A stretch of DNA of 16,289 nucleotides, taken from the NCBI GenBank assembly GCA_017881705.1, contig JADGQP010000041.1, positions 1 to 16,289 on the forward strand, written 5' to 3'. The DNA comes from Christensenellaceae bacterium. GTDB lineage: Bacteria > Bacillota > Clostridia > Christensenellales > Aristaeellaceae. Below, in pieces: positions 1-9,200 of this stretch. The position numbers and the translations under genes were made by a program. The notes beneath the pieces are model-generated. The model was not told where the DNA came from, searched no databases, and saw only the letters and a list, made by a program, of their open reading frames with translations. Position 1 is the first letter of the stretch, and every line of letters begins with the position of its first letter.

Positions 1-1718
1 GATTAATCGCCGACGGGTTGAAAACCTGCTGGCCGCTTGCGGAAGGGCGGCCCAACGGCGAGGAAATCGCGGGTTATCTGGAAGTGCCGCCCGAAAAAGA
101 AATGGGCGATTATGCCTTTCCCTGCTTTAAGCTCAGCCGCGCCCTGCGCCAGGCGCCCCCGCAGATTGCCCAGGCGCTGTCCGCGGCGATTGACGCGTCG
201 GATGTTTGCGAAACCAAACCGATGGGCGGATATTTGAATTTTTATTTTAGGCGCGAGCGCTTCGCCGCGCGCATGGTGGAAAAAGTGCTGGCCGCGGGCG
301 ACCGTTATGGTTCGGCTGCGATTGGCGCGGGCAAAACAATCTGTATTGACTATTCTTCCATCAACATCGCCAAACGCTTCCACATCGGGCATTTGAGCAC
401 AACGATGATCGGCCATAGCCTGAAACGCATTTACGATTTTTTAGGTTACCGTACGGTGGGCATCAACCATCTGGGGGACTGGGGCACGCAGTTTGGCAAG
501 CTCATCAGCGCCTACAAACACTGGGGGAGCCGCGCCGAGGTGGAACGCGACGGCGTGGAAGCGCTCACCCGCCTGTATGTGCGCTTCCACGAGGAAGCCG
601 AACGGGAGGAAGAGCAGACCGGCGCGCATACCCTGGAAGATGAGGGGCGCGCGTATTTCAAAGCGATTGAGGATGGCGACACCGAGGCGCTGGAGCTGTT
701 TGACTGGTTTAAGGATGTGACCCTGCGCGACTGCGCCAAGGTGTACGAGCTGTTGGGCGTTACCTTTGACAGCTATGCGGGCGAATCATTCTACAACGAT
801 AAAATGGGCCGCGTGATCGACGAGCTGAAAGCCAAGAGCCTGCTAACGGTCAGCGACGGCGCAAGCATCGTGGATCTGTCCGACGCGGATATGCCGCCCT
901 GCCTGATCCTTAAAAAGGACGGGGCGACGCTTTACGCCACGCGGGATATCGCCGCCGCGCTCTACCGCGCGGATACTTACCATTTCGACAAGTGCCTCTA
1001 CGTGGTGGCCTACCAGCAGGACCTGCATTTCCGCCAATGGTTCAAGGTGGTGGAGAAGATGGGCTACCCCTGGGCCAAAGATTTGGTGCACGTGGCTTTC
1101 GGCATGATCTCCTACGAAGGGCAAACGCTCTCCACCCGCAAAGGTTATGTAGTCTATCTGGAGGATCTGCTAAGGCGCGCGCAGGAGAAAGCGCTGCAGA
1201 TTATCGAGGAAAAAAGCCCGGAACTGGAAAATAAACAGGAGGTTGCCCGCCAGGTGGGCATCGGCGCGGTCATTTATGCCGACCTCCAGAATAACCGCAT
1301 TAAAGATATTGATTTCTGGTGGGACAGGGCGCTGAATTTCGACGGCGAAACCGGCCCCTACGTGCAATATACCCACGCGCGCTGTTGCTCGGTGCTGCGC
1401 AAGGCGCGGGAGCAGGCGCTGCCCGAAAACGCGCCGGATTTCGCCGCGCTTTCGGATGATTATGCCCAGGAACTGCTGCTGCTGCTAAGCCGCTTCCCCG
1501 AAGCGGTGCTCGATGCTTCGGATAAAAACGAGCCCAGCATGGTCACCCGCGCGATGACCGAGATTGCCAAGGCGTATAACAAATTTTACTACGAAAACCG
1601 AATACTCGACGATAACGCGGGCGTGCGCGAGGCGCGCTTGCGCTTGACCCGCGCCGTGCAAAGCACATTGCGTACCGCCATGTACTTAATCGGAATGGAA
1701 GCGCCGGAGCGGATGTAA
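1..1718 (+). CDS. argS: Arginyl-tRNA synthetase, 5'-truncated by window edge
   Basis: Class I aminoacyl-tRNA synthetase that charges tRNA-Arg in the cytoplasm. The reading frame is open from base 3 (leading residues LIADGLKTCW), so the true start lies left of the window; the TTG at 18 is not a credible start. Visible parts in order: the end of the N-terminal additional domain; the catalytic fold with an exact HIGH motif at about 381-392 (context AKRFHIGHLST); the LGDWGTQFG block typical of ArgS; an STRKG element near 1130-1145 standing in for KMSKS; and, from about 1360 (YVQYTHARC), the DALR anticodon-binding domain, which runs to the TAA. About 571 codons are present, and the family is usually 550-600 residues, so only a short N-terminal piece is missing. 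The next gene starts 22 bases downstream, which suggests cotranscription. Identity is very secure. Confidence 0.97.
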   Translation, partial: LIADGLKTCWPLAEGRPNGEEIAGYLEVPPEKEMGDYAFPCFKLSRALRQAPPQIAQALSAAIDASDVCETKPMGGYLNFYFRRERFAARMVEKVLAAGDRYGSAAIGAGKTICIDYSSINIAKRFHIGHLSTTMIGHSLKRIYDFLGYRTVGINHLGDWGTQFGKLISAYKHWGSRAEVERDGVEALTRLYVRFHEEAEREEEQTGAHTLEDEGRAYFKAIEDGDTEALELFDWFKDVTLRDCAKVYELLGVTFDSYAGESFYNDKMGRVIDELKAKSLLTVSDGASIVDLSDADMPPCLILKKDGATLYATRDIAAALYRADTYHFDKCLYVVAYQQDLHFRQWFKVVEKMGYPWAKDLVHVAFGMISYEGQTLSTRKGYVVYLEDLLRRAQEKALQIIEEKSPELENKQEVARQVGIGAVIYADLQNNRIKDIDFWWDRALNFDGETGPYVQYTHARCCSVLRKAREQALPENAPDFAALSDDYAQELLLLLSRFPEAVLDASDKNEPSMVTRAMTEIAKAYNKFYYENRILDDNAGVREARLRLTRAVQSTLRTAMYLIGMEAPERM

Positions 1719-1740
1719 ACGCCGCCTGGAAAGGAACCCG

Positions 1741-2517
1741 ATGCAAAGCGTAACCAGCCTGCGCAATCCCGCCGTGTTGGCGGCCCGCGCCCTGCAAACC
1801 AAACGCGGCAGGGACGAAAGCGGGCTGTTCCTGTGCGAAGGGGAACATATGGTCGCCGAAGCGGCGAACAATGCGCCCGGGCAGATCAGCACGATTTTCG
1901 TGGAAGAAGGCTGCGAAGCCCGGTATGCCGCGCTGCTGTCCGTAGTGCCGGAAGTGGCGCGCTTTGCCGTGCCGGCGCATATTCTGGCCTCGATTTCGCA
2001 GGTGAAAACCCCGCAGGGCATCGCGGCCGCAGTAAGGATACCCGAGCCCGCGACCCTAAAAAGCCTGGGGGCTCACGTTGTGCTTTTAGAAAACGTACAG
2101 GATCCCGGAAACGTCGGCACTATCCTGCGCACGGCTGACGCGGCAGGCTTTTCCGGCTGCGTGCTCACCCCGGGCTGTGCCGACCCGTTCTCGCCCAAGG
2201 CGCTTCGCGCCACCATGGGCAGCATTTTCCGCGTGCCCTGCGTACAGGCGGCAAGCGCGCCCGAAGCCGCTGAAGAATTAAAGCGGGAAGGGTACGCGGT
2301 CATCGCCGCCGCGCTTGACGGAGAAGATTTTTATCGCCGGGCACCGCTGCCGGCCAAGGTATGCATCATGATCGGCAACGAAGGCGCGGGTCTTACGCCG
2401 GAGGCTATAGAATGCGCTACGCACCGCTTTGCGCTCCCCATGCGCGGGGGCGCGGAATCGCTCAACGCGGCGGTGGCCGCCGCTGTGTTTATGTACGAAA
2501 TTTGCCAACGGGGATAA
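1741..2517 (+). CDS. TrmH/SpoU-family RNA 2'-O-methyltransferase (YsgA-like)
   Basis: A 258-residue SPOUT (trefoil-knot) methyltransferase that transfers methyl groups from S-adenosylmethionine to a ribose 2'-OH in rRNA or tRNA. The N-terminal ~97 residues match the SpoU substrate-binding domain (LFLCEGEHMV near residues 29-38; VKTPQGIAA near 88-96). The catalytic domain carries motif 1 (ENVQDPGNVGTILRTADAAG, with Asn118 and catalytic-type Arg130), motif 2 (IGNEGAGL, residues 211-218) and motif 3 (ESLNAAVAAA, from residue 239). ATG 1741 has a purine-rich ribosome binding site (GGAAAGGA) and lies 22 bases after argS. The overall form resembles B. subtilis YsgA and RlmB-type enzymes. The exact target nucleotide cannot be read from sequence, so no symbol is given. 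The 52-base gap to the next gene has no terminator, so all three genes may be one transcript. Confidence 0.93.
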   Translation: MQSVTSLRNPAVLAARALQTKRGRDESGLFLCEGEHMVAEAANNAPGQISTIFVEEGCEARYAALLSVVPEVARFAVPAHILASISQVKTPQGIAAAVRIPEPATLKSLGAHVVLLENVQDPGNVGTILRTADAAGFSGCVLTPGCADPFSPKALRATMGSIFRVPCVQAASAPEAAEELKREGYAVIAAALDGEDFYRRAPLPAKVCIMIGNEGAGLTPEAIECATHRFALPMRGGAESLNAAVAAAVFMYEICQRG

Positions 2518-2556
2518 TGATACGACCATGGGTATAAACGGGAACCAACCAGATAC

Positions 2557-2563
2557 GGGAGGT
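2557..2563 (+). promoter_or_regulatory. Ribosome binding site GGGAGGT selecting the TTG start
   Basis: GGGAGGT sits 6 bases before TTG 2570, in the frame of the ferritin-VIT gene. The in-frame ATG at 2528 has only a weak GGGGAT at a poor distance. I therefore take TTG 2570 as the start. Confidence 0.65.
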
Positions 2564-2569
2564 GTTAAA

Positions 2570-3469
2570 TTGGAGAACAAGATACCGGGGTTTTCCTCGC
2601 TTAGCGTTAACGCGCAGGCGACGGTGCTTCGCAGCCAGTGCGACGAGGAAACGGGCGCGCTGATTTATGCCTTTATGGCCAAACGGGAGAAGAACGCGGA
2701 CAATTCCGCCCTGCTCAACCGCATGGGCGCGGACGAAAAACTGCATGCCGCCTACTGGCGAAGCGTCAGCCGGAAAGATGTGAAGCCAAACCGCTGGAAA
2801 CTGATTTGGCTGAAGCTGCAAACGGTCATTGCAGGGTATACCTTCGTGCTTAAACGCCTTTCGCAAACAGAAACCGAAGCCGTAGCCGTATATGAGAAGC
2901 TCAAGGTGGAAATTCCGGACGCCGCGAACGTGCAGGCGGATGAGATGCGCCACGAGAAGGCGCTCATCGGCATGCTCAACGAGGAACGCCTGCAGTACGT
3001 AGGCTCGATGGTGCTGGGCTTAAACGACGCGCTGGTGGAACTGACCGGTACCATCGCGGGCCTGTCCTTCGCGCTGCAAAACACGCGGGTGGTCGCGTTA
3101 AGCGGTATTATCACCGGCATCAGCGCCACGCTTTCCATGGCGGCCAGCAATTATTTAGCCGAGCGTGCCGATGGTAACCCGAACGCCGTAAAATCCAGCA
3201 TCTACACGGGCATCGCCTATCTTGTCACCGTAACGCTGCTGGTGCTTCCCTACCTGTTTGTACCGAACTCGCTGTGGCTCGTCGCCCTGCTGTTGATGAT
3301 TGTGGTCGTGGTGCTGGTGATTACAGTGTTTAACTACTACGTCAGCGTCGCCAAGAGCGTGCCGTTCCGCAGGCGCTTTACGGAAATGATCAGTATCAGT
3401 ATGGGCGTAATGATCATCTCGTTCCTCATCGGCTTGTTAGCCAAGGCGCTGCTGGGCGTAAACATTTAA
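2570..3469 (+). CDS. Ferritin-like domain fused to VIT1/CCC1-family membrane domain (MbfA-like)
   Basis: A 299-residue protein in two halves. Residues 1-140 are a rubrerythrin/ferritin-like helical bundle with the expected metal ligands: Glu26/Glu27, E56xxH59, Glu101/Glu103 and E125xxH128. Residues about 143-299 are a VIT1/CCC1-type transporter domain with five predicted membrane helices (VGSMVLGLNDALVELTG at the start; LSMAASNYLA in helix 2; then three hydrophobic helices to the C-terminus). Related fusions (MbfA in rhizobia) export iron, with the soluble domain sensing or binding Fe2+; iron or manganese export at the inner membrane is therefore the likely role. That is inference from the family. 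The start is TTG 2570; ATG 2528 would add 14 residues (MGINGNQPDTGGVK). It is the third gene of a probable argS operon, and a bidirectional terminator follows about 105 bases later. The domain call is strong; substrate and start are less certain. Confidence 0.85.
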   Translation: MENKIPGFSSLSVNAQATVLRSQCDEETGALIYAFMAKREKNADNSALLNRMGADEKLHAAYWRSVSRKDVKPNRWKLIWLKLQTVIAGYTFVLKRLSQTETEAVAVYEKLKVEIPDAANVQADEMRHEKALIGMLNEERLQYVGSMVLGLNDALVELTGTIAGLSFALQNTRVVALSGIITGISATLSMAASNYLAERADGNPNAVKSSIYTGIAYLVTVTLLVLPYLFVPNSLWLVALLLMIVVVVLVITVFNYYVSVAKSVPFRRRFTEMISISMGVMIISFLIGLLAKALLGVNI

Positions 3470-3517
3470 CTTTCTTCGTGCTTAAAACAACGGTGAAAAC
3501 GTTATGGCAGCCTGCCT

Positions 3518-3538
3518 GTTCAAATATCCCATTTGAAC
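3518..3538. repeat. 8-bp inverted repeat GTTCAAAT/ATTTGAAC
   Basis: Perfect 8-bp arms separated by ATCCC, between the ferritin-VIT stop codon and the large terminator. It has no T-tract, so it is not a terminator by itself. It could be an RNA hairpin in the 3' UTR or a protein site. Confidence 0.4.
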
Positions 3539-3575
3539 GGAACTTAAAAATGGTCGAAGCTCACTTTTCAGCAAC

Positions 3576-3613
3576 AAAAAGCCGCGGCGGAAACATTTCC
3601 GCCGCGGCTTTTT
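3576..3613. terminator. Bidirectional intrinsic terminator between convergent genes
   Basis: A 13-bp perfect GC-rich stem (GCCGCGGCGGAAA at 3581-3593 and TTTCCGCCGCGGC at 3596-3608; the effective loop is ACAT) is flanked by A5 on the left and T5 on the right. It therefore works in both directions, ending the ferritin-VIT transcript on + and glgP on -. It lies 12 bases beyond the glgP stop. Confidence 0.93.
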
Positions 3614-3624
3614 CGTTGTGTTGG

Positions 3625-6072
3625 TTAGATTGGCTGTATATGCCATATCCGGTCGTTATACTCGCGGATGGTGCGGTCCGAGGCGAAATAGCCGGATTGG
3701 GAAACGTTGATAATAGCCTTTTTCAGCCACTTGTCGCGATCACGGTAATCGGTAAGCATTCTCAGGTTGGCCATGGAATAACTGCCGAAGTCTTTCAGTA
3801 CAAAGTATTCGTCCGCCATTCCGCCGTAATCGCCGATGAGCAGCATGTGGTACAAATCCTGCAGCGCCATGGGTTCGTCCGGGAAAAGGGTGCCATCCAG
3901 CCATTGGCTCAGCGCGCGGCGGATTTCCGCGTTGGTTTCAAAGATGCTCATGGGGTTATAGCTGCGTTCCTTGTACATTCCTTCCACCGTGTCCGCGCGC
4001 ATGCCGAAAATATAGATGTTGTCGGGCCCGACGCGGTCGTAAATCTCCACGTTTGCGCCGTCCATGGTACCCAGCGTAAGCGCCCCGTTCATCATAAACT
4101 TCATGTTGCCGGTGCCGCTGGCTTCCTTGCCCGCGGTGGAAAGCTGCTGGCTGATCTCCGCGGCCGGCATGAGAAACTCCGCGGTGGAAACGTCGTAGTT
4201 TTCGATGTAGACGACTTTGAGGAACTTGCGCGCGCGCGGGTTTTTGTTAATCAGTTAGGCCAAAGCATTAATGTAGCGGATAATCAGCTTGGCGCGGTAA
4301 TACCCCGGCGCAGCCTTGGCGCCAAAAAGGAACAGCCGCGGCGGCGCGTCGTAGTTCGGATCATCCGTTACGCGGTTGTAAAGCACCTGAATATGCAGGG
4401 CGTTAAGCAGCTGGCGCTTGTATTCGTGCAGGCGCTTGGCCTGCACATCGAAAATAAAATCCGGATCCAGCGCTATGCCCTGGCGTTTTTCAATCAACGC
4501 GGACAGCCGCTGTTTGTTCACGCGCTTCACCTGTTCGAAATTATGGCGGAAAGCGGCGTCCCCGGCGAAGGGAAGCAGCTTTTGCAGTTCGTCGGCGTCG
4601 CGGTAGAAACCCGTGCCAATCGCCGAAGCAATCAGGTCGCGCATGCCGGGGTTGGCGGAAAGCAGCCAGCGCCTGTGCGTAATGCCGTTGGTGATCGCGC
4701 TGAATTTACCCGGCTCAACCAGGTGATAATCGTGGAACAGGCTCTCGGTCAAAATTTTACCGTGCAGCTGGCTCACGCCGTTTACGCTGAAAGCATAGGC
4801 GACGCACAGGTTGGCCATATGCAGCTGACCGTAACCAAGGATCGCCATATGGCCGATGCGTTCCCATTGGTCAGGGAAGATGGTGAATAGCTGTGCACAA
4901 AGGCGGCGGTTCATTTCCTCCAAAATCATAAACACGCGCGGAAGAGTCTGCTTTACCATGTCCAACGGCCAATGCTCCAGCGCTTCCTGCATCACGGTAT
5001 GGTTGGTGTAGGCGATGCAGCGGCGGGTGATGCTCTCCGCCGCGTCCCAGCCCAGCCCTTCCTGGTCAATCAGCAGACGCATCAGTTCCGGAATCGCCAT
5101 GCCCGGATGCGTATCGTTAATATGGAATACCACCTTGTCCGGCAATAGGTCGAAATTGTTGCCGTATTGGCGTTTAAAGTCCTTAAGCGCGTACTGCAGC
5201 GTAGCCGAGGTAAAAAAGTAATGCTGCTTCATCCTCAGCAGCTTGCCTTCCCAATGGCTGTCCTCGGGGTAGAGCACTTTGTTGATCACTTCGGCCATTT
5301 TCATTTCGTCCATGGCGCGGTCGTATTCTCCGTGCCCGAAGGTTTTCAGGTCGAACAGCTCGCAGCTTCGCGCGCTCCAGGTGCGCAATGTGTTTACGCA
5401 GTCGGTATCATAGCCGACGATGGGCATATCGTAAGGTACGGCGTCAATGGTGTAGGCGTTTTCCAGCGTGAAATAGCGCCGCCCGTTCGTTTCCGTTTCG
5501 CGCACGTCCCCGCCGAACTGCACCTGGCAGATATCTTCGGTGGAAACGATTTCCCAAACGTTGCCGTTTTGCAGCCAGGTATCCGGCAGTTCCACCTGCT
5601 GGCCGTCTACGATCTTCTGGCGGAAAAGGCCGTATTCATAACGGATTGTGCAGCCCATCGAAGGGATATTCAGGCTGGACAGGCTATCCAAAAAGCAGGC
5701 GGCCAGGCGGCCCAGCCCGCCGTTGCCCAGCGCGGGTTCCGGCTCCTCGGCCATCAGCGCAATCGGGTTTACGCCCAGCGATTCCAGCGCCTGCCGGTAT
5801 TCCGCCTGGCTGCAAAGGTTAATCAGGTTGCTGTTCATGCTGCGGCCCATTAAAAACTCCACGGACAGGTAATAAAGCCGCTTGCCCTGTTCGCTGGCGC
5901 GCATTTCGCGGCTGATCATCCACTTTTGCATAATCTGGTCGCGGATGGTGGAGGCGGTGGCTTTATATAGCTGCTGCATGGACGCGTTTTGTACGGTCAC
6001 GCCGTAATACCGCTGCAGTTTTCCCTCGATGCTGCGCTTGATGCCTTCCGGGTCGAATTGCATGTTGGCCAT
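3625..6072 (-). pseudogene. glgP: Glycogen phosphorylase interrupted by one in-frame TAA
   Basis: Glycogen/maltodextrin phosphorylase (GT35) releases glucose-1-phosphate from alpha-1,4-glucan, using pyridoxal phosphate. The frame runs 815 codons from ATG 6072 (GGGAGGG five bases upstream) to TAA 3625, the normal family length. Recognisable blocks include EFLMGR, EPALGNGGLGRLAACFLDS, INDTHPGMAIPELMR, FSAITNGITHRRWL, FDVQAKRLHEYKRQ, EASGTGNMKF (with the PLP lysine) and GTMDGANVEI. Codon 606 is TAA (4255-4257), in context INALA-stop-LINKNPRARKFLKVVY. The frame is the same on both sides and no other damage is visible. The upstream piece (605 aa) lacks the PLP lysine, so it should be inactive; the downstream piece has 209 codons. 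Interpretations are a recent nonsense mutation, a sequencing or assembly error, or stop readthrough. The antisense open frame at 3478-4890 is a shadow. Confidence 0.88.
4255..4257 (-). other. In-frame TAA codon within glgP
   Basis: Read on the minus strand this is GCC TAA CTG ATT AAC, at codon 606 of the phosphorylase frame. GAA, CAA or AAA could become TAA by one base change, and related enzymes carry an acidic or polar residue here (for example D in E. coli and rabbit). Confidence 0.9.
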
Positions 6073-6103
6073 GGAATCCCTCCCAATACAATGGAATAGC
6101 GGT

Positions 6104-6133
6104 ATTATACCATGGCGAAAACCGATATGGCAA
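6104..6133 (-). promoter_or_regulatory. Sigma-70/SigA-type promoter for glgP
   Basis: On the minus strand, -35 TTGCCA (6128-6133) and a perfect -10 TATAAT (6104-6109) are separated by 18 bases. The ribosome binding site GGGAGGG (6078-6084) and ATG 6072 follow. Confidence 0.75.
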
Positions 6134-6179
6134 TCGCTTGCGCGCAGGCATCGCGGCAAGGTTATTGTTCGCGGCGTAA

Positions 6180-6195
6180 TGTTTCACGTGAAACA
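6180..6195. other. parS: parS site (ParB/Spo0J binding), intergenic copy
   Basis: TGTTTCACGTGAAACA is a perfect 16-bp palindrome identical to the parS consensus bound by ParB/Spo0J in Bacillota. It nucleates ParB spreading and SMC loading for chromosome segregation, and in known genomes such sites lie in the origin-proximal region. It sits between the divergent glgP and addA promoters, 23 bases before the addA -35. Confidence 0.92.
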
Positions 6196-6215
6196 TTCCC
6201 GTATAGCACACATAC

Positions 6216-6235
6216 CCTTGCCAAGCAAGGCTTTT
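6216..6235 (+). other. Hairpin with T-tract overlapping the addA promoter
   Basis: CCTTGC-CAA-GCAAGG (6216-6230) is followed by CTTTTT, resembling a short intrinsic terminator. It overlaps the -35 of addA and no + strand gene precedes it. It may block antisense read-through or be chance. Confidence 0.35.
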
Positions 6236-6247
6236 TCGCGCTACAAT
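6218..6247 (+). promoter_or_regulatory. SigA-type promoter for addA
   Basis: -35 TTGCCA (6218-6223), 18-base spacer, -10 TACAAT (6242-6247). Transcription would start about 14 bases before ATG 6268, giving a very short leader that includes the GGGGTGA ribosome binding site. Confidence 0.65.
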
Positions 6248-6267
6248 GATTGCACAGGGGTGATCGT

Positions 6268-9200
6268 ATGGGCCTTACCGCAGCGCAGGAAGCCGCCGTA
6301 AACGCAAACAACCGCGAACTGCTGGTTTCCGCGGCCGCGGGCAGCGGCAAAACCCGCGTGTTGATCGAGCGCATTTTTACTTTGATCCACAATGAAGGCC
6401 TGTCCGTGGACAGGCTATTAATCGTCACTTTTACGCGTGCCGCCGCTGCGGAAATGCGCGAACGCCTGCAGGATCGCCTTTCGCAGGAAGCCGCGGCCGA
6501 CCGCCGCATGCGCAGGCAGACGGAACTGCTGGAAAATGCGCAGATCAGTACGCTGCACAGCTTTTGCCAGAAACTTGTTCGGGAATATTTCCAGGCGGCA
6601 GATATCGACCCCCAGGCATCGCTGGGAGACGAAACCGCCTGCGCCAATTTAAGGAACCAGGCCAAAAGCGAAGCGCTGGATCATCTGTACGAGCGGGCGG
6701 GCGCAGGCGACTCGCCGTCTGCCGCGCTGACGGCGAAATTTGAAGAAAAACAGATCGACAAGATGCTGGATGATCTGTATCCCTTCTTAATGAGCCTGCC
6801 CGAGCCCTTCGAGTGGCTGGAGGGGTGCGCGAACAAACGATATTCTTCGGTCGACCTGACGCAAGGAGAAATGCAGCGAACCCTGCTGGCCGATTGCAGG
6901 CTTCTGCTGGAAGGCGCACTGAGTCTGGCGCAGGCAAACGCCGCGATTGGCGAGGAACCCCTTTGCCCGCAGCCTTACCGCGATTTGATGCGTGCGGACG
7001 TTTTATCCGTGGAGGCATTGGCCCAGGCCTCCCGGGAAGGGCTGACCCCCGTAACTGCTGCCGCCGCAGCCTTTTTGCTGGATAGGCTGCCGACGCTGCG
7101 TAAGCTGGACGACGAACAGTCGGCGATACGGGATCGATATAAGGAAGGGCGCGAAGGCGTTAAAAAAATCGTAAAATCCGTAAGCAGCCATCTGCCCGAA
7201 CAGCCGGAGACGGCGATTGAACGGCTCAACGCCATGCAGCCCGCGTTAAGCGGTCTGGCGGCGCTCGCCAAAGAGATGGACGAATGCTATGCCCAGCGCA
7301 AGCGTGACCGGAACCTGCTGGATTATAACGATCTGGAACGGATGGCTTTGAAGATTCTGAAAGATAAGGGCATACGCGAAGCCGTGTCCGCCCGTTTCGA
7401 CGGCGTGTTCGTGGATGAATATCAGGATATCAGCGCCGTTCAGGAAGCCATATTGAACGCCTTGAAGCGAGATGTTTCACGTGAAACAACCGGCGTGACG
7501 CAGCGGTATTTTTACGTGGGCGACGTAAAGCAGAGCATTTACCGTTTCCGGCAGGCCGACCCCACGCTTTTCATGGAGAAGGCGAAGGCTTTTTCCCAGG
7601 GGGAGCAGGCGCCCCAAAGGCGTATCTCGCTCAACGCCAATTTTCGCTCGCGTGAAACGGTGCTGCGCGCGGTAAACCGTGTGTTCGGGCGCGTGATGCG
7701 CGGGGATGTGACCGAAATTGAATACGATGAGCAGGCGCGGCTTTATCCGGGCGTGCCCAGCGGCAACGACCCTCCAACGACCCTGCACCTGTTTACCCAG
7801 CCGGTGAAAGCGGCGCAGCGCGTACAAGCGCAGGCCTATGCCGTGGCACAGGAGATTGAGCGCCGCGTGGGGCGGCCGGTAACGGACCGCGAGGGAAACC
7901 CCGCGGGCACGCTGCGTTACCGGGATATCGCTGTGCTCGGCCCAAAGATGAAGGGCGTTTCGGACGTGCTGGAAAAAACGCTGAGCGAGCGCGGCATACC
8001 CGTGTACTGCGAGGACGGCGGCTCCGGCATGGAAACGGAGGAGATTGGGCAGGCGCTTAATTTTCTGCGGCTGCTGAACAATTTTGCCGATGATTTGGCG
8101 CTGCTGGCCTGGCTGCGCGGCCCCGCGTTCGGCATGAGCGACCGGGAACTGGCCGCCGTACGGCTGGGTAGTTTTTCCACCTCGTATCTGGATGCGGTGC
8201 GCAAGGCGGCGGCCGGGGAAGGCGCGCTGGCCGGGCGCTGTTCCCAGGCGCTGGCGGAGCTGGAACACGAACGCTTTTTGCTCACGGAAACGCCGCTGAA
8301 CGAGTACCTGTGGGGATGGCTGAACCGTTCCGGCCTGTATGCGTTTTACGGCTGCCAGCCCGGGGGGAAACTGCGCCAGGCCAACCTGAGGATGCTGTGC
8401 GAAAAAGCGGGCGACCACGTGAAGCGCCGCGGCGGTGATTTGCAGGATTTTCTTTCGTCGGTGGAAGCGCAAACGGGCGCGCGCGACGCGTCTTCTCCCA
8501 CAGTGCTCAGCCCCTGGGAGGACGTGGTGCGGGTAATGAGCATCCATAAATCCAAGGGGCTTGAGTTTCCCGTGGTTTTCGTGGTCGGGCTGGAGGAATC
8601 GTTTATCCGAAAAAGCGCCTCCTCGCTGGCCATGCATTCGCGGCTGGGCGTAGCGCTGCCCTACGTGAACGAAAACATGCGCACCACGAGCGATACGCTG
8701 CTGAAGGCCGCTATGGATTTGCGCGCCCAGGCGGAAGAGAGGGCGGAGCGTACGCGGCTTTTGTATGTGGCCATGACGCGTGCCCGTGACGAGTTGGTGC
8801 TGCTGGGCAGTAGTGGCGCGTCTTTGCCGGATGATTGCAAAACGCGCGCGGAAAGCGCGGGGTCGGCGTATGAGGTGTTTGGCGCGGGCAGTATGCTGGA
8901 TTGGGTATGCCAGTGCCTGAACCGAAACGACGATTATATCGTTTCGGACGCGCCCGACGTTTCCGACATCTTGTTGAGGACAACGCAGCGGACGGATGAG
9001 TTTTCCACGCAAAACACAAATTTTCCACAAAAACAACCCGGATGGACCGTTGTTTTCCACAACGATCCCAGCGACACGACCCGCGCGCAGTGCGGTACGC
9101 AGGCTTGCGCCGAGCCGGACGCGCTCAACGCCCGCCGCGAACGGCTGGCTGTTCTGGCGCGGGAGGCGCGCCTTGCTGCGATGCGGCTTTCTGTTACGGC

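Noticed and set aside
18..20. TTG as the argS start
   Set aside because: The frame is open to the left edge with ArgS-like residues before it, and there is no ribosome binding site.
4255..4257. Genetic code change (TAA as sense)
   Set aside because: argS, the methyltransferase, addA frame ends, popT and aconitase all use TAA as a plausible terminal stop at the expected protein length.
3478..4890. 470-codon open frame on +
   Set aside because: Antisense to glgP, starts in intergenic sequence and runs through the bidirectional terminator; its protein resembles nothing, and the other strand encodes a clear phosphorylase.
8411..8426. CACGTG in addA as a third parS
   Set aside because: Only the CACGTG core and a little more match. 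The flanks differ at many positions. The same holds for CACGTG at 1089-1094 in argS.
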